This document shows, piece after piece, positions 20,268 to 33,050 of a stretch of 64,000 nt of DNA (positions are counted from its first letter, which is position 1; each line of letters opens with the position of its first letter). The translations under genes and the position numbers were made by a program. The notes beneath the pieces are model-generated. The model did not search any database. It was not told where the DNA came from and saw only the letters and a list, made by a program, of their open reading frames with translations. The stretch spans positions 26,798,118 to 26,862,117 of the forward strand of contig CM055112.1 in assembly GCA_029204225.1 (NCBI GenBank), read 5' to 3'. The stretch is from Diphasiastrum complanatum (lineage: Eukaryota > Streptophyta > Lycopodiopsida > Lycopodiales > Lycopodiaceae).

Positions 20268-22317
20268 GACAGGTGCGATTGTCTAAGATTTTTTCGCAAA
20301 CTTTTTACGATCAATGCTGAACTGTATGTTGCCTGTTTGTGGCATAATCCATTTGCAAATATTTTCTTTTGCTTTTGAGAGTAGCCGTTTACAAGGTTTT
20401 CCTTTAGATTCTTTTATAAAAGTTGAAGTTCGAAAACATTTTATTAAGAGAATCTGTAAGACTACCCATTTCCTTTAAAACAAAGGATACCATCAAAAGT
20501 TTTGAAGTACAATGAAAATTCGTACTAGTGTGGAAAAGCTCTCTCCTCACAAATTACCTACCAAGTGAGCCATTTGGGGTCATAATAAAAAATTTACATG
20601 CTCATAAAAATTCTGTAATGTTCGTAAACATTTTGACCAATTTGGTACATCAATTTATCTTACAGAGTGATACCCAAAGTTTTTTTGCAACACATCTTAC
20701 AGTGATGGTGGATAAGTGTGACTAAAATTTGCATCCTTTACATAGGGGATGGCCTTTTCTAGAGAACTTCAACTGTGGTTTGGGTTTTGAAGATTCATCT
20801 CACCCTAACTCGCTTGCTATAACTACTCAAATGACCCTTGACTAGGAATGCACTTAGCCAACACAATTGTTTGTTTCTAAACGTCATCTAAATAGAAAAT
20901 GTTACAGTTTTAAATTATCATTTCAAGAACCTACTAACAGAGTTCAATGCATCGATGGGGGGATAGGGCTTTGCAAAGCATTAGGAATGCGTCCACTTTG
21001 TTATGATCAGGTTTTGGACCATTTTCAACATTGACCTTGCAGATTGAAAGGACATTTTCTCTTGCCCTCTCTATAAGTGGCATTCTCATTCTTATTGTCT
21101 ATGCATGTATAACAAGTAGTGATCTTGTCAACAATATTGTAAGGTACAAAAACATGGAGTGAACTTTAGGTTCTTTTGTCTTGCTAGAAGTTTAAGGGCA
21201 GTCCTGTCGAGTTGGAAAAATTACTCATGTGGACCCATGGTCCTTCTTGGAAAATCAAAGCTTGTCTTGATATCAACATAATCTACCACTCAATTCTAGG
21301 CCCTTGGTAGGTTGTTTCTACAATCCATTAAGCTGTGCATATCAAACAATAGATCTTTTGCTACTTAATTTCGTGAAGTAGAAATACCAACCAACATAGG
21401 AGATGTTGGAATGTAATGCTATTTTAACCCTTTTGTCTAGGTCAAACTTATCAAATGTAAGTGCATATGCCGTGGTGACATGTAAGTGCGAATACATCGT
21501 AACACTTCCTTTTGTATTTTTAGTAAGTAGACCAAGTGGGCCCAAGTGGCTTTGTACTGACAACTCATTACGAATCCCATAAATAAGCTTATATTTTGTG
21601 GAGCCTAGACTTTATATATCTAGGAGCCTCCACACCCAACCCTTGTAATACCCACTTTTTGGAGTCCAACACTTCAGTCAAGGAACTTAAGGTATATTCC
21701 TTTGTATTTGTGCTCTTCATCATTCCAATTAAGTTCTCTCATGCTTTTATAGTTTTAATGTCTTCTATGGTAGTTATGATGCTACATAGCTAGGCCTATA
21801 ATTATGTCATGGTATTAGACCTCGTGTTGCTCCTATGAGAGTGTGATTGCCTACAATCACCTTTGTGCATCATCAAGAGAGAGGGAGATAATTTGTTTGT
21901 ATTGGATTCTATTGAAGATAAAGATCTTTTCCTCGCTCATCAAAACTTGAGAGGGCGCATATCTTCTAGGGAGATCAAATTAAGGTGCAATTAGCACAGT
22001 TGGAGAGTACTCATCAACGGAAGGTCAGTGGTCACCATATCAAATTTAGTTGTTTCTGGGCAAAGGTTCTAGAATCTTTGTGGAGCAACGTACTTGAAAG
22101 TAGGGCACACATTTTACTTGGAGATCATAGTGAGGCACCAAGTGGATCTTAGGTAAGGACTAGTAGGGCCATATTGTGTGGCAATTTCAAAGTCGGAAGC
22201 TCTTGTGTATTCATCAAGTAGCATAATACCCTATTAGGTGCAAACTCTAGGTTTTGGAAGCATTTCAATTTTTGAGTTCTCTCGAAGCATTTTTTTGATC
22301 AGCTTCAAGAATCTAGC
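20268..22317. other. No recognised gene
   Basis: About 2 kb of AT-rich sequence with only short open frames and no recognised transposon protein or structural repeat. Confidence 0.35.
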
Positions 22318-22339
22318 ATGGCTAGTCTTAGTGAGAGTT

Positions 22340-22530
22340 TATATTATGGACCAGACATGAGGGTCCGGGCCGGAATGCCCGCGTCCGACGCTTGGACCCG
22401 GACGCGTCCTTTTTTTTATTTTTTTTGGCTGGACGCGTCTAGTGTCCGGACGCGGACGCGTCTAGGGCCCAGAACGCGTCCGGGCCCCGGACGCGTTTTT
22501 TCAAAAAAAAAAAAACAAAAGGACGCGTCC
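22340..22530 (+). mobile_element. GC-rich subterminal region of the hAT element
   Basis: GGGTCCGGGCC, then repeated GGACGCG/CGCGTCC motifs in both orientations (about 22400-22530), broken by T-runs and an A-run. It lies about 0.5-0.7 kb upstream of the hAT transposase start. Short reiterated subterminal motifs are typical transposase-binding regions of hAT elements. The exact terminus and the 8-bp target duplication were not determined. Confidence 0.45.
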
Positions 22531-22548
22531 GACGGACTATTCTGCCCG

Positions 22549-22552
<4 letters not shown>

Positions 22553-22605
<53 letters not shown>
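22553..22605. repeat. (GA)n microsatellite
   Basis: Uninterrupted GA dinucleotides, about 26 repeats, followed to about 22830 by imperfect GT-rich and GA-rich tracts. Confidence 0.95.
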
Positions 22606-22607
<2 letters not shown>

Positions 22608-22830
22608 TGCTATGGTGTTTGTGTGTGTGTGAGAGATGGGTTGTGTGTGTGTGTGTGTGATAATTTACGTGTGTGTGTGTTTGAGGATATTGTTGATTTG
22701 TGTGTATGGTGATTTGTGTGTGAGAGAGAGAGAGAGGAAGAGACAGAGAGTGTGAGGGACGGAGAGAGAGAGGATTTGTGTGTGTGCACGCGTGTACGAG
22801 ACATGGTGTGTGTGTGTGTGAGTTTAGGAT
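22606..22830. repeat. Imperfect (GT)n/(GA)n tracts
   Basis: Alternating short GTGTGT and GAGAGA runs through the probable 5' untranslated region of the hAT gene. Open frames across it are repeat artefacts. Confidence 0.85.
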
Positions 22831-22898
22831 TTAGGTTTTAGGGTGCTTGGGTTTAGGGTGGGAGAGAGATATTAGATTTGCGTGCTTCTGTGTGTGTG

Positions 22899-24254
<1,356 letters not shown>

Positions 24255-24257
24255 ACC

Positions 24258-25800
<1,543 letters not shown>

Positions 25801-25804
25801 CAAA

Positions 25805-25946
25805 GAGGAAGGGCGATGGAGGGCGCTAGCAGCCGCGATGGAGGGAAGGAGCAGGTGCCAGCATCAGGCGGCCAGCAGCGCAATGGAGCTGCGCCAGCAG
25901 CTGCGATGGAGAAGGCACCAGCCGCGATGGAGAGAGGGCGCCAGCC

Positions 25947-25952
<6 letters not shown>
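25805..25952. repeat. Minisatellite of about 22-bp GCGATGGAG units
   Basis: Five to six diverged units with core GC(G/A)ATGGAG and a C-rich GCCAGC tail, merging into the adjacent GA run. On the minus strand it lies just before ORF1 and may be the 5' untranslated region of the half-LINE. Confidence 0.7.
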
Positions 25953-26031
<79 letters not shown>

Positions 26032-26046
26032 AAGAAAGAAAGAAAG
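25953..26046. repeat. (GA)n then (GAAA)n, tail of second LINE
   Basis: About 76 bp of GA repeats to 26028, then four GAAA units, joined to AGCTTTATTAATG. On the minus strand this is a CTTT-then-CT tail on the LINE at 26047-27265. Confidence 0.9.
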
Positions 26047-27287
26047 CTTTATTAATGTCTTTTCCATGCCAAAAGGCATATAAGACTAGTAAATGTACAT
26101 GTCAAGTATGTGGTAACCATAGGAGCGTATGAAACGTCTCCAAAACAGTAACAAAGTAGCAATCTAGAGCTAAAGCTATATACTGAAATAGATGTGATGC
26201 TATTAGAAACATGTGGGAGCATGTATACTGCTAACAGTCATGAGTGAGATATGACGTTATCATCTAGTCCTGTCCTGCTGGTGCTGATGATATAGAAGGA
26301 TGTAATACGGCCTGTGGCATGAAGGGCCACTGGTGGTCTCTGACGTCGTCTGAGAGGATGAAGAGGTCTCCTCGTGATAGGTCGAGTAGCTCGTGCTGCA
26401 ACATGGGTATGTGTGAGACGCTGTCTCTGGTCTCTGTGGGCAAGTAGGTCATCATCATCATCGTCACCGTCATCAAAACGTCCTCTCCTCCTGGAGAAGA
26501 AAGAAGTGATCTGAGGCTGAGAAACCTGACTCGACTGGGCTGTCTGATACAAATCCTGTCGTAGTATAAACATCTCTTGTATCATGAGTGCCGCGCATCG
26601 GGAATCCTCATAAGCTATGAGCGATCGTAAGGTGACAGGTGTGTCTCGGAACAAACAGTGGTATCTCCCTCTGATCTCGTAATATACCGGGCACCTAAAG
26701 ATAAAGTGCTCCTCTGACTCCACCTCCTCTAAAGAGCATAACTGACAAATCCGCTCCTCTCTTGGGGTACCCTGGAATTTACCAGTCTCAATAGCCAACT
26801 GATGTGATGATACACGGAGCTGTCCCAATGTAAATCTGAGGCAATGTGATAGTCTCGAGTCCAAATAATGCGGTAAGACCGGGCCTGCTATGTCAAGCTC
26901 AATAAAATGAGTCCAGTAGTAGCCGGGTTTCACCCCAAGCTGTCGCCCCCAAGTGCGGTCGAGATATGCCCGATATAAGATGCACCTGATATACTGATGA
27001 GTACCTGAGGGGAGCTCTGTAATGGAGATACCAAATGACTCAAGGAGGAAATGGGATGCCTGAGAGAACCACGATAGTCGATAGCCCTGGTCATGAAGAA
27101 AGTGTGAGGAGACCAGTGCTGTCTGTGTATATCTCATATCCTCATCGGGCAGAGCCTGGATTCTCTGACTGAATGTATGTGATAAGCTGGAACGCGGCAT
27201 ATATCTGAATGGGTGGAACGACAAACTCTGCAAGAAGGATCTCATGTGGAACCGAGAGAGAGAGAGACCAGCACATCTGCATCTCAT
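26047..27287 (-). pseudogene. 5'-truncated LINE: ORF2 C terminus and 3' end
   Basis: The minus-strand frame 26238-27287 (349 residues) is the region after the reverse transcriptase in L1-like ORF2. It contains YWTHFIELDIAGP, RFTLGQLRVSSHQLAIETGKF and a zinc knuckle with Cys181, Cys184, His194 and Cys199 (RICQLC ... EEHFIFRC), typical of L1-type ORF2 ends. An Asp run follows (about residues 272-279), then a basic tail. The first residues up to about MRSF overlap a short GA run at the 5' junction, so coding homology probably starts near 27265. A 190-bp 3' untranslated region ends GCATGGAAAAGACATTAATAAAGC. 5' truncation is the usual result of incomplete target-primed reverse transcription. Confidence 0.75.
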
Positions 27288-27551
27288 TCATAACATATGC
27301 ATCATGTTCAACCATTTAACATAACACGCTAAACCCGACACCCTAACAAATGGCACAATGAACATAACACCATAAACTCTAACAAATCATCATAAACCCA
27401 CAACCCCACAACCATAAACAAGCCACAACCATAATCATCATAACCACATCCATAAACATCATCAACGCCACCCCACGTCCTCATTGTGTCGTAGGCATTG
27501 CACCACGGGTATGTGCAGATTCAACATCAAAGCAGCACTTGTGTAGCATAC
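27288..27551. other. No recognised gene
   Basis: A/C-rich sequence with repeated CATAAACC/AACCATAA phrases between the LINE and the 360-bp repeat array. No open frame of note. Confidence 0.4.
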
Positions 27552-28020
27552 ACTTAAACCTGTGTAGAATGTATTAATGGTCTAGGAATACAGTCCATAG
27601 GTTCGTGAAGCGGGTATGAACCCAAGGGACCGAGCCTGGCTCGATTCGGGTATCGTCCGGTCAAAATGGCCGTTCGACGGGACAAAACGCAATTAGGTCA
27701 ATTGAATTGGACTAGTTTTGCAGCTTTTCGTCCAACGGCCCCATTTCTTCAAACGGGATCCATTTCAGGTGCCGTCTGTTTCGGCCAGTGGACAACCTCG
27801 ATAGGAACCTGTGGGAACAAACAGGACAAGGAAACGACCGACGGTCGGCCTGCAACGTCCGTCCGAAGTTCGACGTTAAACATGGCTTCAAGGACACGTC
27901 GCGAGGGACGGGACCAGAAAACATTTGGAATCACAAAATGGCCCAGAAATACAGTCCACGGATTCGTGATCATGATACGAACTCATAGGACCGAGCCTGG
28001 CTCGATTCGGGTGTCGGTCG
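27552..28020. repeat. Tandem repeat of about 360 bp, first part of array
   Basis: The anchor GAGCCTGGCTCGATTC occurs at 27632 and 27993 (spacing 361). Units carry GGTCAAAATGGCC, TAGTTTTGCAGCT, CAGTGGACAACCTC and GTCCGAAGTTCGAC. The array is interrupted at 28021 by the copia element. With that element and its duplication removed, the next anchor falls 358 bp on. The origin of the unit is unknown; no protein family was recognised in it. Confidence 0.8.
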
Positions 28021-28462
28021 TGTTAGAATAATAAATGTAAATGATGTAGAAGCCATAGGTTACTATGACTCAAAAGGTCGAGCTCTGTGTAACCATGGTC
28101 ATTTATATTTAGGCCCAAGTTAGTATGAAACTAACTTGTAGGGACTCGTGGGTCCACTAGGGGCCTATACATGTGAATTAAGTACCTAACTTGTTATTGA
28201 GGGTACTTAATTATTTTATGTAACTTATGGTAGCTAGATAGCCATTAGTCAAGTTATTGGACAGCCAACAGTCATGAAGGTAGATAACCATCTTGGACTA
28301 CTTATATGTAGCCATTCATTTGTATGAGACACACTTTTGTTAAGCAATCTACTGTTCATATTGGCTGTCCACAAGTTTCTACAAGAGGGTCATCTAACCA
28401 TCTCTCTCTTCTCTTTGAGAATACTTTGTGTTAATGAATAGTCTTGATTCTGGATTCCTACA
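28021..28462 (+). repeat. 5' LTR of copia element
   Basis: 442 bp, TGTTAGAATAAT...GATTCCTACA. By eye it differs from the 3' LTR at about 13 substitutions and one single-base indel, about 97% identity, so the insertion is fairly young relative to its neighbours. Confidence 0.9.
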
Positions 28463-28475
28463 TGGTATCAGAGCC
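28463..28475 (+). promoter_or_regulatory. Primer binding site, initiator tRNA-Met type
   Basis: TGGTATCAGAGCC directly follows the LTR, complementary to the 3' end of plant initiator tRNA-Met, the usual copia primer. Confidence 0.9.
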
Positions 28476-29100
28476 ATTTTTCAGAATTGATTGCTTGCTG
28501 GAGGGCACCCAATAGGTAGCCACATTTCTCCTCTTTTGGTTCATAAAAATCAGAATTTTTCTGATCTGTGTGGAGAGAGAACTGTTCGGCTCCTTCTTGT
28601 TTTTTGTGTAGGAAATTGCAGGGAAAAGCTTGGAACCTCCACTCATTTGGGAGCCAGCAGTAGGGCGCCCATGCTCAACTAGTTTTCATGTGATTGAAAT
28701 CAGATTACATGCTTCAAATATCCGATTTTTTTTCTTGGAGGAGGGCGCCCATCTACCTTGAAGACAAATGTGTTTTTGACACATTTTTAGTGGCTGAAAT
28801 TTTTCTGTTTTTGAGCCTGGAAGAAGGTCTTACCATCTGCTCCATCAGCACATTGAGTGCACACCATTTTACCACAAAAGTTTTGGTTGTGGTTTTGGCT
28901 TCATTGGAAGCCTGCATATTAGTTAGTATTCTGATTTTTCAGCAGAATACAGCCACCTATATCTTCTTGTGAATGAGCTATTGCATGTGGTGTATTGCAA
29001 TCTATAGTGCTCATTAATTCAGCTTTGATCTTGCTGATTATTTAGTAGATTTTGGCCTGGAATCTGTTTTTCCCATCGACTATTAGCTAAATTTTCAGAA

Positions 29101-30309
29101 ATGGCTAAAGAATCTGAATCTATAGGTTCTTTGTTCAATGAAGATAGGTTGGATGGAACTAATTTCTCCTTGTGGTGCTACATGATCAAAAACCTCCTTA
29201 TTGCTAAAGGTTTGTTTGAAGTTGTAAGTGGTGATGAAGAGATGCCACCTAGTTTGGCACCTACTACACCGTCAAGAGCTACTTCTTCAACACATGTGGC
29301 GGTGTCTTCCGAAGGACAAAAGAAGTGGGATCGACGTGACGCACAAGCACATTCGGTCATAGCGATATCCGTGAAGAGATCAATCCTACCTCACATTCGA
29401 TCATGCAAGACTTCCAAGAGTGCTTGGGAAGTACTTGCCAAGATGTTCCAAGTGAAGAATACGACAAAAGTGCTTTTTCTACGTAATCAACTCAAAAAAA
29501 TCAAAGATGGAAGCAAGGTTCAAGGTGTTGACAACGCCTCCTATCCAATTGAAGGCATTGGATCTATACCCCTCATTCTTCCCAATGGAGAAGAAAAGTA
29601 CATTCGAAATATACTTTATGTTCCTAAGATTAAGAAAAATCTCATTTCGGTCTCTACATTTTACTTATGCAACTCAAGACCGGACATATCTTATAGTGTT
29701 TCCCTCATGAGTCAATTCATGCATGCTCTGTTGACATCACATTGGAAAGCATTGAAGAGGATCCTTCGATATCTTCAAGGAAGTAAAACACTTGGTCTGT
29801 TTTATCCTTCTAGTGATGATGCATGTTTGGCTGGTTTTTGTGACTCGGATTGGGGTGGAGATCAAGACACTAGACGCTCTACTAGTGGTCATTGCTTTTT
29901 CATTGGAAATTCTGTAGTTTCTTGGTTAAGCAAGAAGCAGCCCACCGTTGCTACATCCTCAAGTGAAGCAGAATATAGAGCAACGTTTTCAACCACTACG
30001 GAGTGTATATGGCTGAGACAATTACTTGTTGATATGAAGCATGGCCAGCCCTCAGCTACTCTCCTATTTACGGATAGTCAAAGTGCTATTGCCATTGCAC
30101 GAAATCCAGTATTTGATGCAAGAACAAAGCATATCGAGATCCACTATCACTTTGTTCGGGAGAAGCTTCATAATGGCGACATCACGCTTGAATATTGTCC
30201 CACGGAGGATAATATTGTAGATATGTTCACTAAGGCATTGCCTAGAGTTCGATTTAAAGCTCTTTGTGAAGCTTTAAATTTAAAGCAACATGCTGATTTT
30301 TTTACTTAG
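29101..30309 (+). CDS. Copia gag-RNase H fusion frame (internally deleted polyprotein)
   Basis: A continuous 402-codon frame. Residues 1-138 are the UBN2-type gag N terminus (LDGTNFSLWCYMIKNLL, KSAWEVLAKMFQ). At about 139/140 it jumps to the part downstream of the protease site (IPLILPNGEEKYIRNILYVP, KKNLISVS, residues 155-185). At about 187/188 it jumps again to the end of reverse transcriptase (NSRPDISYSV, KALKRILRYLQGS). RNase H follows with Asp248, Glu289 and Asp325 in CDSDW, SSEAEY and TDSQSA, and ARTKHIEIHYHFVRE. Lost are the gag zinc knuckle, the protease Asp, integrase and the YVDD palm. Both junctions keep frame, so a fusion protein could be made. The ATG at 29101 has typical gag N-terminal sequence after it. 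Confidence 0.85.
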   Translation: MAKESESIGSLFNEDRLDGTNFSLWCYMIKNLLIAKGLFEVVSGDEEMPPSLAPTTPSRATSSTHVAVSSEGQKKWDRRDAQAHSVIAISVKRSILPHIRSCKTSKSAWEVLAKMFQVKNTTKVLFLRNQLKKIKDGSKVQGVDNASYPIEGIGSIPLILPNGEEKYIRNILYVPKIKKNLISVSTFYLCNSRPDISYSVSLMSQFMHALLTSHWKALKRILRYLQGSKTLGLFYPSSDDACLAGFCDSDWGGDQDTRRSTSGHCFFIGNSVVSWLSKKQPTVATSSSEAEYRATFSTTTECIWLRQLLVDMKHGQPSATLLFTDSQSAIAIARNPVFDARTKHIEIHYHFVREKLHNGDITLEYCPTEDNIVDMFTKALPRVRFKALCEALNLKQHADFFT

Positions 30310-30344
30310 TGAATACATGTCATTTCTACATGTCATTTTCATTT

Positions 30345-30352
30345 AAGGAGGG
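30345..30352 (+). promoter_or_regulatory. Polypurine tract of copia element
   Basis: AAGGAGGG immediately before the 3' LTR TGTTAGAA. Confidence 0.8.
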
Positions 30353-30795
30353 TGTTAGAATAATAAATGTAAATGATGTAGAAGCCATAGGTTACTATGA
30401 CCCAAAAGGTCGAGATCTGTGTAACCATGGTCATCTATATTTTAGGCCCAAGTTAGTATGAAACTAACTTGTAGGGACTCGTGGGTCCACTAGGGGCCTA
30501 TACATGTGAATTAAGTACCTAACTTGTTATTTGCGGTACTTAATTATTTTATGTAACTTATGGTAGCTAGATAGCCATGAGTCAAGTTATTGGACAGCCA
30601 ACAGTCATGAAGGTAGATAGCTATCTTGGACTACTTATATGTAGCCATTCATTTGTATGAGACACACTTTTGTTAAGCAATCTACTGTTCATATTGGCTA
30701 TCCACAAGTTTTTACAAGAGGGTCATCTAACCATCTCTCTCTTCTCTTTGAGAATACTTTGCGTTAATGAATAGTCTTGATTCTGTATTCCTACA
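30353..30795 (+). repeat. 3' LTR of copia element
   Basis: 443 bp, TGTTAGAATAAT...GTATTCCTACA, partner of 28021-28462. Confidence 0.9.
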
Positions 30796-31345
30796 GTTCG
30801 GTCAAAATGGCCCTTCGACGGGATAGAAATGCAATTAGGTCAAGCGAAATGGACTAGTTTTGCAGCTCTCCGTCGTCCCCGTTTCTCCAATCGGGATCCG
30901 TTTCAGGTGTCGTCGGTTTCGGCCAGCGGACAACCTCTATTGGAACCCATGGGAGCAGACGGGACGAGGACCGGACGGACGACAGGCCCAATATGCCCTT
31001 CCGAAGTTCGACATCAAATAGGGCTTTAGGGAAACTTTGTCCGTTCGGGACCTGAAAACATTTGGAATCGACAAAATGGTCCAGGAATACAGTCCACCGA
31101 TTCGTGATCCAGATACGATCTTAAGGGACCGAGCCTGGCTCGATTCGGGTGTCGTTCGGTCAAAATGGCCGCTCGACGGGACAGAAACACAATCAGGTCA
31201 AGCAAAATGGACTAGTTTTGCAGCTCTTCGTCCAACGACCCAATTTCTCCAAACCGGATCCGTTTCGGGTGTCGTCGGTTTCTACAAATCCTAAAGCTCG
31301 CCAAGAACCTGTGGGAGCAGATAGGACGAGGAACGGACGGACGGC
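30796..31345. repeat. 360-bp tandem repeat, continuation
   Basis: Continues the array after the copia insertion; anchor GAGCCTGGCTCGATTC at 31131. The following unit breaks off at about 31345 inside GGACGGACGGCC, where the 112-bp Argonaute-derived units start. Confidence 0.8.
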
Positions 31346-31672
31346 CTGTAGTGAATGAAACAGTTTTGCATAAGTAATTAGTAAGCTGTTGAAGTTCATC
31401 CGGGGGGAAACCGATCACATCATATAAGACATAGTACTGTGTAGGTCTCGTGGTTCCCTGTAGCGAATGAAACAATTTTGCATAAGTGATTAGTAAGCTC
31501 TTGAAGTTCATCCGGGGGGAAACCGATCACATCATATAAGACATAGTACTCTGTAGGTCTCGTGGTTCCCTGTAGTGAATGAAACAGTTTTGCATAAGTA
31601 ATTAGTAAGCTGTTGAAGTTCATCCGGGGGGAAACCGATCACATCATATAAGACATAGTACTGTGCAGGCCT
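31346..31672 (-). pseudogene. Three tandem 112-bp units encoding an Argonaute PIWI-domain fragment
   Basis: Units start at 31346, 31458 and 31570 (period 112). Each, read on the minus strand, encodes GTTRP, then TQYYVLYDVIGFPPDEL and QQLTNYLC. This is the C-terminal part of the PIWI domain of plant Argonautes; the family reads G-T-S/T-R-P-T/A-H-Y-H/Y-V-L-x-D-E-x-x-F, then DxLQxLxxxLCY. The codons are preceded by TTTCATTCACTACAG, which looks like an intron 3' splice site, so the unit corresponds to one Argonaute exon plus its acceptor. Normal Argonautes have a single copy and go on to a second PIWI strand with a catalytic His, which is absent here. These are gene fragments, not a working slicer. 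Confidence 0.7.
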
Positions 31673-32218
31673 GTGTTGACAGAGATAGCAATACTTCTTG
31701 CAGGATGGTCGGTCCTGTGGTTCCCTGAAGTGAATGGCATAGTTCTGTTGACCATTCACCCTAAATCTATCTCATCACATAGGCCATGGTACTATGTAGA
31801 ATGCATTAATGGTCCAGGAACAGTCCACAGGTTCGTGATCCCGATACGAACCCAAGGGATCGAGCCTGGCTCGATTCAGGTATCGTTCGGTCAAAATGGC
31901 CCTTCGACCGGAGAGAAACGCATTTAGGTCAAGCGAAATGGAGTAGTTTTGCAGCTTTATGTCCGACGGCCCCGTTTTTCCAAACGGGGTCCGTTTCAGG
32001 TGCCGTCTGTTTCGGCCAGTGGACAACCTCGATAGGAACCTGTGGGAACAGACAGGACGAGGAAACGACCGACGGTTGGCCCGCAACGTCCGTCCGAAGT
32101 TCGACATTAAACAGGGCTCCCGGGACACTTTGTCCGGTCGGGACCTGAAAACTGGGAGATATTTCGGAGGCCCCGTGTTGGTACGCAAAATTTCGACCGC
32201 GTGTTGTAGCGTGTTGAA
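31673..32218. repeat. 360-bp tandem repeat, last unit, with junction sequence
   Basis: From about 31780 it resumes the large repeat (anchor GAGCCTGGCTCGATTC at 31862, one base changed). It loses similarity at about 32160-32190 before the second Argonaute block. The stretch 31673-31780 still shows partial similarity to the 112-bp units (GTGGTTCCCTGAAGTGAATG). Confidence 0.7.
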
Positions 32219-32412
32219 GTAGTGCCATAAGTAATTAGTAAGCTGTTCAAGTTCATCCGGGGAGAAACCGATCTCATCAACCGAGACACAGTAGTGTGTA
32301 GGTCTTGTGGTTTTCTGTAGTGAATGACACAGTTTTACATAGATAATTAGTAAGCTGTTGAAGTTCATCGGGGGGGAAAAGACAAACTAGTGTGTAGGTC
32401 TTCTGGTTTCCT
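32219..32412 (-). pseudogene. Two more Argonaute PIWI-fragment units
   Basis: The unit at 32219-32314 encodes, on the minus strand, TTRPTHYCVSVDEIGFSPDEL then EQLTNYLW. It keeps the family-typical DEIGFS better than the 31 kb copies. The unit at 32315-32412 is shortened and keeps only PDELQQLTNYLCKT. Both have the same upstream CATTCACTACAG acceptor-like sequence. The different sequence and separate location suggest an older copy or a separate amplification event. Confidence 0.65.
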
Positions 32413-32759
32413 GTCTTGAGAGCTTGTCACTCTTCTGGTGAGCATTGATTTCCCCCAGAGACTTCTGGTCCTGAGAGCTTGTCACTCTTCTAGTGAGCGT
32501 TCACCTCTCCCAAATCCTCTGGTGAGCATTCACTTCTTTGAGACAGTCACTGATGCACCCTAAACCCCAAATCAGTAATATGTTTGCCATACAAACCATC
32601 ATCTTCACTCAAAACCACTTTCAGATCTTTCTTTGCCGCTTTTTTGGAGCTTAGTTCCCAATGAAGGTTCATAATAATTTATGAACTGCTCATTACTCAT
32701 CGTTGTTTGGTAATATCTCAGTTATGGGAGGCATGAGCAGTGGTTAGGTCTGTTGCAAA
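32413..32759. other. Short direct repeats, no gene
   Basis: CCTGAGAGCTTGTCACTCTTCT occurs twice near 32412 and 32470 (core GAGAGCTTGTCACTC), with GGTGAGCATT phrases. No coding sequence recognised. Confidence 0.5.
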
Positions 32760-33050
32760 TTTTTTTGGTACCGTTTTCCTATTTTTTAACAGGAGGGGGC
32801 AAGTGGGTGCCAGACACCCTCTGATAATCAATTCCGGGGGAAAAATAGGGGCCATAAATTGCTTTTATTTTGCTTTTGGGATGGGGGACAACGTGGGCAG
32901 GTGTCTGTATTTTTTTTTTTTGAAAAAAAAATTTTTCAAAATGGTGGACACGTTTGGACGCGGATGCACCCCTGACGTATCTGCGTCCGGATGCGGACGC
33001 GGACGCGCGTCCGCGTCCAGGGTCCGCTTCCTTAGTTATGGACACATAGA
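32760..33050. mobile_element. Possible hAT-like non-coding end with GGACGCG motifs
   Basis: Long T/A homopolymers (32909-32940) followed by clustered GGACGCG/GCGTCC motifs (about 32950-33025). This is the same arrangement as upstream of the hAT gene at 22.4 kb. Termini and target duplication were not found. Confidence 0.35.

Larger units (their letters stand above)
28021..30795 (+). mobile_element. Non-autonomous Ty1/copia element with both LTRs
   Basis: Complete ends: 5' LTR 28021-28462, primer site 28463-28475, one open frame 29101-30309, purine tract 30345-30352 and 3' LTR 30353-30795. Flanks are GGTCG (28016-28020) and GTTCG (30796-30800); the uninterrupted repeat unit elsewhere reads GTGTCGTTCGGTC. 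This supports a 5-bp target duplication with one later mutation. The internal region is only about 1.9 kb, lacking integrase and most reverse transcriptase. Confidence 0.9.

Noticed and set aside
22318-22632. Open frame rich in Arg/Pro across the GC-rich hAT end
   Set aside because: Frame arises from GGACGCG repeats and runs into the GA tract; no domain.
28463-28475. TGGTATCAGAGCC as part of a tRNA gene
   Set aside because: It is the primer-binding complement of a tRNA 3' end next to an LTR; no cloverleaf around it.
31673-32368. 197-codon minus-strand frame through repeat and Argonaute-like units as one gene
   Set aside because: It crosses the unrelated 360-bp repeat; only the short Argonaute-like parts show family similarity.
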